Notes: generated by a model not told the origin, from the letters alone. Counted from the stretch's first letter, positions 36,449-44,148 are shown. The stretch is 64,000 nucleotides of DNA from an uncultured Prevotellaceae bacterium (GCA_900316975.1 ONFA01000006.1:22314-86313); one strand, 5' to 3'. Made by a program: numbers and translations.

Positions 36449-36826
36449 ATGAAAGCAATCAGCACGACAAAGGCACCAGGGGCAATAGGTCCCTATAGCC
36501 AAGCCATTCAGGCAGGAGAGTTTATTTACACTTCGGGACAGTTGGGCCTTAACCCTGCCACGGGTGCGTTCCCCGAAGGAGGAGTGAAAGAACAAACACA
36601 ACAGGCACTCTGCAATGTGAAAGCCATTCTGGAAGAGGCTGGGGTGTCGATGGCAAACGTGGTGAAGACCACGGTGTTCATGGCAGACATGAACGACTTT
36701 GCCGAGATGAACAGCGTGTATGCCGAGTTCTTCACAGAACCCTACCCTGCCCGTTCGGCTGTAGCAGTGAAAACTTTGCCAAAGAATGCTTTGGTAGAGA
36801 TTGAAGTGGTGGCAGGTAAAAAATGA
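36449..36826 (+). CDS. ridA: RidA-family enamine/imine deaminase
   Basis: A 125-residue protein of the RidA (YjgF) family, the usual length. It breaks down reactive 2-aminoacrylate made by PLP enzymes. Characteristic segments are APGAIGPYSQAIQAGEFIYTSGQLGLNPATG, VVKTTVFMADMNDFAEMNSVYAEFF and ARSAVAVKTLPKNALVEIEVVA, including the conserved Arg and the C-terminal Glu. The final Lys-Lys and stop are part of the A-rich repeat arm that follows. Confidence 0.96.
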   Translation: MKAISTTKAPGAIGPYSQAIQAGEFIYTSGQLGLNPATGAFPEGGVKEQTQQALCNVKAILEEAGVSMANVVKTTVFMADMNDFAEMNSVYAEFFTEPYPARSAVAVKTLPKNALVEIEVVAGKK

Positions 36827-36886
36827 AAATGACCATACGGGATGTTGGCAACTTTCATTTTTTCATTCTCTCATTTTTTCATTTTT
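36821..36886. repeat. Second inverted-repeat element with the GACCAT..CGGG..TGTTGG loop
   Basis: A short A-rich arm (AAAAATGAAAAT) and a long T-rich arm with ATTTTTTC octamers around GACCATACGGGATGTTGG. Same design as 31351-31442, again between convergent genes and again containing a stop codon. Confidence 0.8.
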
Positions 36887-36889
36887 ATA

Positions 36890-37849
36890 TCACTTTTCGT
36901 TCAAATAGAAGGAGAGTTCCACTTTGTAGGTCTTGTCTTTCTCTTCTATCTGGGCAGCAAGGGTGAGCACGTAGTAGTTCACTTTCTTGTAAGACCTGAC
37001 ATCGAAGATGGCTTGTCCGTCCTTCATGAACTTGTTACCCATCTCTTCGTCATTCCACTCATAATCAAGGTAGCCGTTGTTGAGGTCTGCCCAACTCCAC
37101 TTTCCGATGTAGTGGTTGCCATTCTCGAAGAAGAAGCAGAACTTGCCATCGCTTGTAAACTCAATACTGGTGATGACGGTACCCTCGTCCAGTTCTTCGG
37201 TGATGGTGGCGACAGTCTTTGCATAGTCAAGTATGGCATTGAGACTGGCTGCTTCGGCAGGATTATCAAACTGCTTCACCGCAGTCACGCCATCCTTGTG
37301 ACGCAGACGTGTGCTCACCACCGTCCATTCGCGACAAAGTTTTGTTGAAATCGCATCAGTTGCCACTTTTTCCGCAATCACGGCATCCTCGGCTTCAAAT
37401 TCTTCAATTTCACTGCCACTCATCAGGCGAATCTTGGCGGTAACACTTTTGCCCGTTTCCTTGTTGGTCACTTCTACCGTACAATAGTCTTTGCCATCCT
37501 CATCCTTGATGTTGTAGATGTTTTTGTTGCCATTGACTGTTAAAGTATAAGTACCAACCATATATTCATCTTTTGCATCTCCCTCAGCACGTCTTTTGGC
37601 AGAAGGAAGCATCTGTCGTTTCTTGATTATGATAGCCCGATTCGTCTCAGTGAAAGAAATCTCCTTGAAAGGAGCCGTTTCAGCATTAAACTTGAGCGTT
37701 AATGCTTCTGTCAATGAGGCATTCAGGGCTGGTGCAGATGATGATGAAGCCGATTCTTTTGTAATGGTAACATCATCGCCATCAGTGCTACATGCTGTAA
37801 AAGCCACTGCAGCAGCAAACATGGACAAATAAAGCAAATTCTTTTTCAT
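36890..37849 (-). CDS. Lipoprotein of unknown function
   Basis: A 319-residue lipoprotein (signal MKKNLLYLSMFAAAVAFTAC, Cys20) with a Ser-rich linker (ESASSSSAPA) and a strand-rich body in two parts; the C-terminal part, FTSDGKFCFFFENGNHYIGKWSWADLN and then YKVELSFYLNEK, resembles lipocalin-like beta-barrel domains. No family recognised with certainty. Followed upstream by an outer-membrane-protein gene 135 bp away on the same strand, separated by heptamer arrays. Confidence 0.68.
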   Translation of the reverse strand: MKKNLLYLSMFAAAVAFTACSTDGDDVTITKESASSSSAPALNASLTEALTLKFNAETAPFKEISFTETNRAIIIKKRQMLPSAKRRAEGDAKDEYMVGTYTLTVNGNKNIYNIKDEDGKDYCTVEVTNKETGKSVTAKIRLMSGSEIEEFEAEDAVIAEKVATDAISTKLCREWTVVSTRLRHKDGVTAVKQFDNPAEAASLNAILDYAKTVATITEELDEGTVITSIEFTSDGKFCFFFENGNHYIGKWSWADLNNGYLDYEWNDEEMGNKFMKDGQAIFDVRSYKKVNYYVLTLAAQIEEKDKTYKVELSFYLNEK

Positions 37850-37876
37850 ATCATTTTAGTTTTTAGGGTTATGATT

Positions 37877-37977
37877 TAGTTGACAGTTGATAATTGACAG
37901 TTGACAGTTAGGCTGACGCGGTGTGCACACTCGCCGCATGGTCCTTAAACCTTAAACTCTAAACTTTAATCTTTACC
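37877..37977. repeat. Heptamer arrays (TTGACAG and TTAAACC types)
   Basis: AGTTGAC AGTTGAT AATTGAC and two further units at 37878-37909; then a stretch GCTGACGCGGTG..CGCATGG; then CCTTAAA/CTCTAAA units at 37943-37977. The block sits between the OMP gene's stop and the lipoprotein's start. A similar mix of TTGACAG units plus a GACGCG...CGCATG segment is found at 51027-51065. Confidence 0.75.
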
Positions 37978-37984
37978 ACCCACA

Positions 37985-38728
37985 TTAGAATACATTATAA
38001 TAAAGACGGAAGTTGAGCACGGGATACACTTTCACCCGCTCAATAATCTTCACGGCATCATGGAAATCCTCGTTATCTATATCATCCTTCCGCATCTTGA
38101 TCCATCCTTCCTCATCAGGTGAATAAACCTTCAAGGATGGCTTTCCCCAGAACATGACACCAAAATCGAATGCCACACTCACTTTGTGCTTGGAAGAGAT
38201 AGGACGTCCGAAGCCCCATCCGACATAGGGTTTGAATCCCTTGGTCTGGAGTTTCAATCTCACCAGACCATCCTCATCTGGACGCACAAACACATCACCG
38301 ATTTCAAGACCTTCGCCTTCGTCCACATCCAGCAGTCCCGTGTTATACACCGTACCAAGATCGGGGATACCTGCATAAAAACCACCCGTCAAGTGGAAGG
38401 AACTGTGTTTGAATGGATAGATGTCAGCCAGCAGTTTATAGTCAGTCATGTGGACACGCCCCCGCACATCCACATTCTTCTCCACGCCCTTCGTGGTGTA
38501 GTCGATGTCGAAGTTGATGTTGAAACGGGGCAATGTTGTAAATCCTGTACGGAACGTCACATAATGGGTCACCGGCATAGCAGCCTCAAATCCCCAACCT
38601 GTCGTACCCACTTCTGCACCGATAGACAAATGGTTGGCAAGTTGCCTGTCTTGAGCAGAAACTGTTGTTGCCAGCAACATTGCCGCAACAAATCCCAATA
38701 AATGGAAGACTCTTCTCATAAGTTTCAT
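37985..38728 (-). CDS. Outer-membrane beta-barrel protein
   Basis: A 247-residue protein with a signal peptide (cleavage after VSAQ, about residue 26) and alternating amphipathic strands ending with an aromatic (FRLYYNVF at the C-terminus), as in small Bacteroidetes outer-membrane barrels. Segments such as HLSIGAEVGTTGWGFEAAMPVTHYVTFRTGF and GGFYAGIPDLG suit the porin-like fold. Start at 38728 or at Met4 (38719). Ligand unknown. Confidence 0.75.
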   Translation of the reverse strand: MKLMRRVFHLLGFVAAMLLATTVSAQDRQLANHLSIGAEVGTTGWGFEAAMPVTHYVTFRTGFTTLPRFNINFDIDYTTKGVEKNVDVRGRVHMTDYKLLADIYPFKHSSFHLTGGFYAGIPDLGTVYNTGLLDVDEGEGLEIGDVFVRPDEDGLVRLKLQTKGFKPYVGWGFGRPISSKHKVSVAFDFGVMFWGKPSLKVYSPDEEGWIKMRKDDIDNEDFHDAVKIIERVKVYPVLNFRLYYNVF

Positions 38729-38805
38729 TGTTAAGGTTAATATCTCTTTTTATTCTCTCTCGTTTCTCTTTTGATTTAAGTTTTGGATATTTTATTTGAG
38801 GGGGG

Positions 38806-38945
38806 AGTTAAAGGAGTTAGAGGAGTTATCGCTACGCTCAGGAGTTAAAGGCCGATACTTTAACATTAACCCTAACTTCTCTCCCCTAAACAGGGGAGTC
38901 GGAGGAGTCTCTCCTTCCGTTGTCCGTTGTCTATTACCCGTTGTC
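38806..38945. repeat. Repeat block, inverted partner of 42903-42974
   Basis: GGAGTTA units (38811-38850), then GCCGATACTTTAACATTAAC (38851-38870), CCTAACTTCT, the hairpin CTCCCCT-AAAC-AGGGGAG (38881-38898), GTCGGAGGAGT, and TTGTCCG heptamers to about 38945. The middle ~60 bp recur as the reverse complement at 42903-42974, differing mainly by one extra 6-nt unit. This is most of the 390-bp gap 38729-39118, which holds no gene. Confidence 0.9.
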
Positions 38946-39055
38946 TGTTTCGAGTTGACGTTTCGATTGCAAATATATGTAAAAAGAAAACAATCCTCCA
39001 AACAAAATCTCTACTTTTTCCTATTTTTTGACAAAAAAGTTATAAAAGTCACTAA

Positions 39056-39091
39056 AAAAAGGGGAAAAACGCATTCGTCTTTCCCCTTTTT
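39056..39091 (-). terminator. Terminator after the flavodoxin gene
   Basis: AAAAAGGGGAAA (39056-39067) pairs with TTTCCCCTTTTT (39080-39091). On the minus strand it is followed by a T-run; it lies 28 bp past the flavodoxin stop. Confidence 0.8.
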
Positions 39092-39118
39092 CGATTCCAA
39101 ATAAGAATACAGACACTG

Positions 39119-39661
39119 TTATTTCCCCACAAAAGCCTTGATGTCCTCGTCTGTCGCATTGTTCATGCGCTTGCCAGCCTTGAAGGTGAAGTTGGGGTAA
39201 GCAGTCTTGAGTTGGTTGACAGAATTGTCAATCGGGCTGCTGCCAGATGTGGCAAATGGAATGATGGTCTTGCCCTTGAAGTCTTGTGACTCAAGGAATG
39301 AATAGATGATGCTGGGTGCCTTGTTTGCCCAAATGGGGAAACCCAGGTAAATGACGTCATACTTCTTGATGTCAACAGGCTTGCCTCCTAACTTCTCCCT
39401 GAAAGCAGGATTGCCCATCTCCGCCACGGAACGGGACTGACGATTACGATAATCGAGGTCTTCCTTCGTGTAGGGCTTTGCAGGCTGAATCTCATAGATG
39501 TCAGCGCCTGCAGCCTTCTGGATTTTCTCTGCAGCCACCTTGGTGTTACCTGAAGCGGAGAAATAAGCCACCAGGACTTTGCCACCTTTGGCTGTCTGTG
39601 CACACACCGTCATGCTGATTGCCATGAGGGCAACGGTGAGAATAGATGTCAGTTTTCTCAT
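39119..39661 (-). CDS. Exported flavodoxin
   Basis: A 180-residue protein with an N-terminal signal peptide (cleavage near CAQ, residue 22) before a flavodoxin fold: FMN phosphate loop VAYFSASGNTKVAAEKI, IYLGFPIWANKAPSIIYSFLE and IPFATSGSSPIDNSV. The signal means it works in the periplasm, unlike classical flavodoxins. Such exported flavodoxins are widespread in Bacteroidales and Clostridia and are thought to reduce quinones or metals; no partner is visible. Confidence 0.92.
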   Translation of the reverse strand: MRKLTSILTVALMAISMTVCAQTAKGGKVLVAYFSASGNTKVAAEKIQKAAGADIYEIQPAKPYTKEDLDYRNRQSRSVAEMGNPAFREKLGGKPVDIKKYDVIYLGFPIWANKAPSIIYSFLESQDFKGKTIIPFATSGSSPIDNSVNQLKTAYPNFTFKAGKRMNNATDEDIKAFVGK

Positions 39662-39692
39662 TGTCGTTTGTTTTTAAGTGGTTAATAAAAAA

Positions 39693-40364
39693 TTATAGTA
39701 TGTGTTCAAACAATTCGCCAGGACAGTCGATGATAGTTTTGGCACCCTGCTCCACCAGATAATCCCTGTCACGGAATCCCCAACTCACAGCAATGCAAGG
39801 AAGGTCTGAGTTCTTCGCAGTCTGCAAATCAACCTCGCTGTCACCCACATAGACGCACTCCGACTTCTCAATGGACCGCCCATGCAGCAAAGAGAGTTGG
39901 CGGATGGCTTCATCCACCATGTCGGGTGCAGGCTTCCGCTTCACTGTGGGAGTCTCCCCTATCGCCACATCAATGCTGTCAGCAAAGAATGCCTTGTGCA
40001 AATCCTTCACCGCAGGGGCGAGTTTGTTGCTCACAATGGCGGTGAAGAGTCCCCTTTTCTTGCACTCTTTCAACATTTCGGGAATGCCTCCGTAGGGAGC
40101 AGTCTTATCCATGGAATGTGCCACATAGTAGGCACGGAAAATTTCAAACACCCGCTCCTTCAGTGCCTCGTCAGCCGTCGGACAGGTCTGCTCCACACTC
40201 CTGTTAACCAAGTTCCTGACACCATTACCCAGATAACGACGAGTGTCCTGCTTCGGATTGGGAGCCAAACCTGCTTCACGCAACGCATACGAAACACTGT
40301 CGTGCAAATCATCCAGCGTATTCATCAGCGTTCCGTCCAAGTCGAAGATTATCGTTGTTGTCAT
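39693..40364 (-). CDS. HAD-family phosphatase (phosphoglycolate phosphatase-like)
   Basis: A 223-residue haloacid-dehalogenase hydrolase. Motif I FDLDGTLMNTLDDL, motif II TAIVSNK, motif III KRKPAPD and motif IV YVGDSEVDLQTAKNS are all intact. This subfamily resembles Gph/PGMB-type sugar- or glycolate-phosphate phosphatases; the substrate cannot be told. Start ATG at 40364 because it lies directly before TTTIIFDLDG. It follows the HxlR regulator by 57 bp on the same strand. Confidence 0.92.
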   Translation of the reverse strand: MTTTIIFDLDGTLMNTLDDLHDSVSYALREAGLAPNPKQDTRRYLGNGVRNLVNRSVEQTCPTADEALKERVFEIFRAYYVAHSMDKTAPYGGIPEMLKECKKRGLFTAIVSNKLAPAVKDLHKAFFADSIDVAIGETPTVKRKPAPDMVDEAIRQLSLLHGRSIEKSECVYVGDSEVDLQTAKNSDLPCIAVSWGFRDRDYLVEQGAKTIIDCPGELFEHIL

Positions 40365-40421
40365 GCGTATGTCCTTTCCAAAAACCTCGGTTCCATTGCC
40401 TTGATAAGCATTCACCCGATC

Positions 40422-40784
40422 TCATAGAATCAGTTGTTTACGTGCCACATCGTCAAAATGTTGTTGCGCCCAATCTACCATATACACAATAGCAGGCATG
40501 AGTGACCGTCCCGTCTCCGTGAGCGAATACTCCACCTTCGGAGGCACTACTGCATACGCCTCACGATGCACCAAATTGTGCTGTTCAAGATTCTTTAGCG
40601 TGGCAGACAACATCTTCTGTGAGCAGTCCGTCATGAAATGCCTCAGTTCATTGAAACGCATGATGCCACTGTCGCTCGTATGGAGTGCATACAGCACCAA
40701 CATAGACCATTTGTCACCGAAGTGACTGATGACTTGCCGGATGGGACAAGACAAATATGCTGCTTGAATATCTGCCATAAACAT
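40422..40784 (-). CDS. HxlR-family transcriptional regulator
   Basis: A 120-residue winged-helix protein: CPIRQVISHFGDKWSMLVLYALHTSDSGIMRFNELRHFMTDCSQKMLSATLKNLEQHNLVHREAY with the typical Cys near the N-terminus, and YSLTETGRSLMPAI. HxlR proteins respond to oxidised or reactive small molecules and often control a neighbouring redox gene. The ATG at 40784 (or 40778) is chosen because the promoter -7 box lies just upstream at 40796-40803; earlier in-frame ATG codons would be upstream of the transcription start. A palindrome in the spacer suggests self-control. Cupin and HAD genes flank it. Confidence 0.93.
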   Translation of the reverse strand: MFMADIQAAYLSCPIRQVISHFGDKWSMLVLYALHTSDSGIMRFNELRHFMTDCSQKMLSATLKNLEQHNLVHREAYAVVPPKVEYSLTETGRSLMPAIVYMVDWAQQHFDDVARKQLIL

Positions 40785-40795
40785 AGAATTTTTGA

Positions 40796-40826
40796 CAAAG
40801 GTAACCAAAAGTTACTATTATACAAA
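40796..40826 (-). promoter_or_regulatory. HxlR promoter with palindromic operator in the spacer
   Basis: Minus strand: TTTG (40823-40826), 19-bp spacer, TACCTTTG (40796-40803). Within the spacer lies GTAAC-CAAAA-GTTAC (40801-40815), a perfect 5+5 inverted repeat that a dimeric winged-helix repressor could bind to block its own promoter. A further GTAAC half-site is at 40897-40901. Confidence 0.72.
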
Positions 40827-40922
40827 AAGATGGATGTTAATCTATGTTAAAGCATGTTTTCTTCATCTCCTTTTCTTTCCCATTTCCTACCATTTTGTAA
40901 CTATGTATCTCATTAGAAACCT

Positions 40923-40954
40923 CTTGCACAGATGGAAAAGTCACCGTAACTTTG
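40923..40954 (+). promoter_or_regulatory. Promoter of the cupin gene
   Basis: CTTG (40923-40926), 20-bp spacer, TAACTTTG (40947-40954). The -7 box includes GTAAC like the HxlR operator, and is 49 nt upstream of the cupin ATG. Divergent from HxlR. Confidence 0.5.
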
Positions 40955-41002
40955 CATTGTCAAAAGATAAAATGAATAATCACCATTAAAAGAGTAAAGA
41001 CA

Positions 41003-41458
41003 ATGAAAGCAATTCAGACCATCAAAGAAGGCAAGAACTTCAAAGCAGCAAACTTCGGACGTATCGATGAAATGATTGAGCACGACCTGCCCATGGGTCC
41101 TGATTTCACCCTGCACGGCAAGGTGTTTGGCGGACAGGCAGTAGGTGCTGCAGCCAGCGAATTCAGTTTCCAGACACTCGTACCAGGTCAGGACAGCGGT
41201 TTTCTCCACACACATAAGACGCACGAGGAACTCTATTTCATTCTGCGTGGTGAGGGTCAGTATCAGGTGGATGGCGAGATTTTCCCTGTGAGCGAAGGCA
41301 GTGTCATCCGTGTTTCCCCCGACGGCAAACGCGCGCTGAAAAACACTGGCAACGAGAACCTAACCATGCTTTGTGTGCAGTATAAAGGCACTCCTTTCAC
41401 TGAAGCAGACAGCCCCATGACTGACGGCGTGATTCTACAAGAGGAACTAAAGTGGTAA
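41003..41458 (+). CDS. Cupin-domain protein
   Basis: A 151-residue protein with a single cupin barrel: motif 1 HTHKTHEELYFILRGEGQYQVDGEIFPV (metal ligands His, His, Glu) and motif 2 GNENLTMLCVQYKG. The N-terminal 40 residues carry MKAIQTIKEGKNFKAANFGRI. Divergent from the HxlR gene, which may control it. Small cupins of this type are probably enzymes or binders of small molecules; the substrate is unknown. Confidence 0.9.
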   Translation: MKAIQTIKEGKNFKAANFGRIDEMIEHDLPMGPDFTLHGKVFGGQAVGAAASEFSFQTLVPGQDSGFLHTHKTHEELYFILRGEGQYQVDGEIFPVSEGSVIRVSPDGKRALKNTGNENLTMLCVQYKGTPFTEADSPMTDGVILQEELKW

Positions 41459-41585
41459 CACCTATCTCAGGTGACAAATCCTACAGGTGGCGACTTCACT
41501 CCCCTTCGTTGGAAATGATAATCAGACAAAATACCCCATCGTGTATCGGGAAAAATTGATACACTCATAAGGGGTAAATCCATGT

Positions 41586-41610
41586 AAAAAGCGGTGAAAA
41601 TCCGCTTTTT
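41586..41610 (+). terminator. Terminator after the cupin gene
   Basis: AAAAAGCGG (41586-41594), loop TGAAAAT, CCGCTTTTT (41602-41610), then ATTTTG. The T-run runs straight into the -33 box of the next promoter. Confidence 0.75.
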
Positions 41611-41612
41611 AT

Positions 41613-41643
41613 TTTGTATTGTGTTCGATTTCCTCTATCTTTG
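41613..41643 (+). promoter_or_regulatory. Promoter of the Dabb gene
   Basis: TTTG (41613-41616), 19-bp spacer, TATCTTTG (41636-41643). Perfect consensus, about 100 nt before the ATG at 41742. Confidence 0.75.
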
Positions 41644-41741
41644 CACTCAATCTATGGCAACATCCGCTTTCACCACCCGTAAACAAGGGGGACGAAAGGG
41701 ATGGTTTTCTATTTATCGCAGAACATCAAACACTATCAATT

Positions 41742-42047
41742 ATGGTTAAGCACATTATTCTCTGGACACTGAATCCAGAACTCACAGAGGAAGAGAAACA
41801 GCAAGTGAAACGTGGCATTAAGGAAGGACTTGAAGGACTGGTCGGCAAGGTGCCAGGACTCCTTGACGTAAAGGTGAACATCGACGGTCGGTTGGCATCG
41901 TCCAATGCTGATGTGATGCTTGACAGCACACTCGAATCGGAGGCTGCCTTGAAAGGCTATGCACAGCACCCCGAACATGTGGCTGTGGCCAACACAAAGG
42001 TACGCCCCTACACCGTACAAAGAAGTTGCTTAGACTTTGAAAGTTGA
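41742..42047 (+). CDS. Dabb-family (stress-responsive A/B barrel) protein
   Basis: A 101-residue protein: VKHIILWTLNPELTEEEKQQVKRGIKEGLEGLVGKVPGLLDVKVNID is the diagnostic start of the Dabb fold, a dimeric ferredoxin-like barrel. Function unclear in bacteria; stress response is assumed by family name only. The ATG at 41742 is used because the domain starts there and the promoter lies upstream. Its last residues (DFES) and stop form the start of a TTGACAG-type array. Confidence 0.9.
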   Translation: MVKHIILWTLNPELTEEEKQQVKRGIKEGLEGLVGKVPGLLDVKVNIDGRLASSNADVMLDSTLESEAALKGYAQHPEHVAVANTKVRPYTVQRSCLDFES

Positions 42048-42093
42048 GAGTTGACAGTTGATAGTTAGGGTTAGGGTTAAAGTTAAGGTTAAA
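42033..42093. repeat. Heptamer and hexamer arrays between Dabb and argB
   Basis: AGTTGAG AGTTGAC AGTTGAT AGTTAGG (7-nt period), followed by GGTTAG GGTTAA AGTTAA GGTTAA (6-nt period) up to the argB ATG. The first unit contains the Dabb stop codon. Confidence 0.85.
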
Positions 42094-42094
42094 T

Positions 42095-42892
42095 ATGGAA
42101 AACTTGACAGTAGTGAAAGTGGGGGGCAAGATTGTGGAGGACGAAGAGAGCCTCCAGCAGTTGCTCCGCGACTTCAGCGCCATTGAAGGCGCAAAGGTGT
42201 TGGTGCATGGTGGCGGCAGGTCTGCCACAAAGGTCGCCGCACAATTAGGTATCGAAAGCACTATGATTGGTGGTCGCCGTGTGACTGACGCAGAGATGCT
42301 GCAAGTGGTGACGATGGTGTATGGCGGCTTGGTCAACAAAAACATCGTGGCACGCTTGCAGGCATGTGGCATCAACGCCTTGGGACTGACAGGTGCCGAC
42401 ATGAACGTGATGCAGTCACACAAACGCCCCTTGAAAAAAGTGAAGATGGAGGACGGCAGCGAACAGATGGTCGATTTCGGTTTTGTAGGTGATGTGGACC
42501 GATGCGATGGCAAGATGCTTGCCACTCTGATAAGTGAAGGTGTGGTACCCGTCATGGCACCGCTGACACACGACAAGGAGGGACATCTGCTCAACACCAA
42601 CGCTGACACCATCGCCGGCGAGACAGCCAAGGCATTGGCGCCCTATTTCGACGTGACCCTCATCTACAGTTTTGAGCATGCAGGTGTACTGACCGACCCC
42701 GATGATGAGGCATCGGTCATCCCCCATATCACAGCCGAGAGTTTTGAACAATTGAAAGCTGATGGCACAGTAAGTGGTGGCATGATTCCCAAAATCGAAA
42801 ATGCCCTCGAAGCAGTCAAGGCTGGCGTAAAAAGAGTCATCATCACCAAGGCTGATGCCATTGATGGCAAGCAGGGAACTATCATCAGTTAG
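42095..42892 (+). CDS. argB: Acetylglutamate kinase (or Bacteroidetes succinyl-type equivalent)
   Basis: A 265-residue amino-acid kinase that phosphorylates the N-acylated glutamate in arginine synthesis. TVVKVGGKIV (ATP/phosphate loop), VLVHGGGRSATKVAAQLG, GLTGADMN, VNADTIAG-like LLNTNADTIAGETAKALAPYF and GGMIPKIENALEAVKAGVKRVIITKA are the family signature. Bacteroides relatives use N-succinylglutamate, and which acyl group this enzyme prefers cannot be read from the sequence. It stands alone between repeat blocks; the rest of the arginine pathway is not in the window. Confidence 0.94.
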   Translation: MENLTVVKVGGKIVEDEESLQQLLRDFSAIEGAKVLVHGGGRSATKVAAQLGIESTMIGGRRVTDAEMLQVVTMVYGGLVNKNIVARLQACGINALGLTGADMNVMQSHKRPLKKVKMEDGSEQMVDFGFVGDVDRCDGKMLATLISEGVVPVMAPLTHDKEGHLLNTNADTIAGETAKALAPYFDVTLIYSFEHAGVLTDPDDEASVIPHITAESFEQLKADGTVSGGMIPKIENALEAVKAGVKRVIITKADAIDGKQGTIIS

Positions 42893-42902
42893 GAATGAGG
42901 GA

Positions 42903-42974
42903 CCCCTCCGACTCCCCTGTTTAGGGGAGAGAAGTTAAGGTTAGGGTTAATGTTAAAGTATCGGCTTTTAACTC
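42903..42974. repeat. Inverted partner of the repeat block at 38841-38905
   Basis: CCCCTCCGACTCCCCTGTTT, the hairpin CTCCCCT-GTTT-AGGGGAG (42912-42929), AGAAGTTAAGGTTAGGGTTA, ATGTTAAAGTATCGGC. Reverse complement of the 38 kb block, with one extra six-base CTTAAC unit. It ends 24 bp before the sigma-factor gene. Confidence 0.9.
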
Positions 42975-42997
42975 CCTCTAACCCCCAAAAGAAAAAT

Positions 42998-43504
42998 ATG
43001 GATTTTAAGCACGACATCCTTCCGTTGAAGAACATCATCTTCAGAACAGCGTTACGCATCGCCCTGAACAGGGAGGAGGCGGAGGACATCGTGCAGGACA
43101 CACTCATGAAGTTGTGGGAACGACGCAATGAATTGGAAAAGGTGGAGAACTTGGAGGCTTTTGCCTTGACCATGGCTCGCAACCTCGCCATTGACAGGAA
43201 AGAAAAAATGGACAACCAGCATGTGTCGTTTGACGATGAGGAACATGACCGACCCGATGAAGGAATGGGAAATGCCGACAACACACTGATGCGGACAGAA
43301 ACCCGCAGTTTCATTGCCAACACCATCAACACCTTACCCGAAAAACAACGCACCATCCTACAACTAAGAGATATTGAAGGAAAAACTTATAAAGAAATCG
43401 CAGAAGTGTTAAGCATTTCAGAATCAGACGTAAAAGTAACGCTCTTCCGTGCACGAAACGAGTTGAAGGAAAAAATTTTGCAAAAAAAATCACTTTTCCT
43501 GTAA
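42998..43504 (+). CDS. ECF-type RNA polymerase sigma factor
   Basis: A 168-residue sigma-70-family (extracytoplasmic function) factor. Region 2 is REEAEDIVQDTLMKLWERRNEL followed by NLEAFALTMARNLAIDRKE; region 4 is LPEKQRTILQLRDIEGKTYKEIAEVLSISESDVKVTLFRARNELKEKI. The ATG at 42998 (MDFKHDILPLKNIIFR) is chosen over 42950, which lies in the repeat. It is followed 113 bp later by a probable anti-sigma gene. Confidence 0.93.
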   Translation: MDFKHDILPLKNIIFRTALRIALNREEAEDIVQDTLMKLWERRNELEKVENLEAFALTMARNLAIDRKEKMDNQHVSFDDEEHDRPDEGMGNADNTLMRTETRSFIANTINTLPEKQRTILQLRDIEGKTYKEIAEVLSISESDVKVTLFRARNELKEKILQKKSLFL

Positions 43505-43617
43505 CTTTTTCGTTTTTCACCCGTCGTTAAGATAGAGGGTGGCGGAAAAACAGGCTCTTTAATGACAAGTTTCAGAGACAGCATTTCCGCCCCTCAGATC
43601 TAAAAAATTCACCCCAA

Positions 43618-44148
43618 ATGGACTACAAGTACATAGAACAATTGTTGGAAAGTTACTTCGCCTGCACCACCACATTGCAGGAGGAGCAGATTCTCCGCTC
43701 GTTCTTCTCGCAAGAGGATGTACCAGGACATTTGGCTCAGTATGCCGACCTTTTCAACTATGAGGCATCGGCTAAAGAGGACACACTGGGTGAGGATTTC
43801 GACGAGCGCATGATGGCACTGATTGACTCCGCCGAACAAAAGGTTGAGGTAGTCGAACCAAAGACAGAGCAGGCAAAGCCACGCATCATCAATTTGGCAA
43901 CTCGCCACTTCGCACCTTTCTTCAAGGCTGCCGCAGTGGTGGCAATGGCACTCACCATCGGACGTGCGGCTGAACATGCCATCGGAGAGCAGGAGGCTGA
44001 GGAAAACAACAATGTCATCGCTGTTGACCCCTACATCAAGTCAAGCGATGTGCGACAAGCCATCCGCGTGAAGGATGTAAGCCAAGCCGAGACAAAGGCA
44101 ATCAACGACTCCATCATTAGCCTCAACGCCAAGGATGAGATACAATAA
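43618..44148 (+). CDS. Probable anti-sigma factor
   Basis: A 176-residue protein with a cytoplasmic N-terminal part beginning MDYKYIEQLLESYFACTTTLQEEQILRSFFSQ, a membrane helix at about 99-119 (HFAPFFKAAAVVAMALTIGRA), and a short extracytoplasmic tail. The start, with the LLESYF..TT..EE pattern, is frequent in Bacteroidales anti-sigma proteins encoded after an ECF gene, although the zinc Cys-His motif of many anti-sigmas is absent. Assigned by position and layout rather than by a domain. Confidence 0.66.
   Translation: MDYKYIEQLLESYFACTTTLQEEQILRSFFSQEDVPGHLAQYADLFNYEASAKEDTLGEDFDERMMALIDSAEQKVEVVEPKTEQAKPRIINLATRHFAPFFKAAAVVAMALTIGRAAEHAIGEQEAEENNNVIAVDPYIKSSDVRQAIRVKDVSQAETKAINDSIISLNAKDEIQ

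Noticed and set aside
42060..42092. Telomere-like TTAGGG repeats
   Set aside because: Only two TTAGGG units, part of a degenerate GGTTAA array; no meaning as a telomere in this genome.
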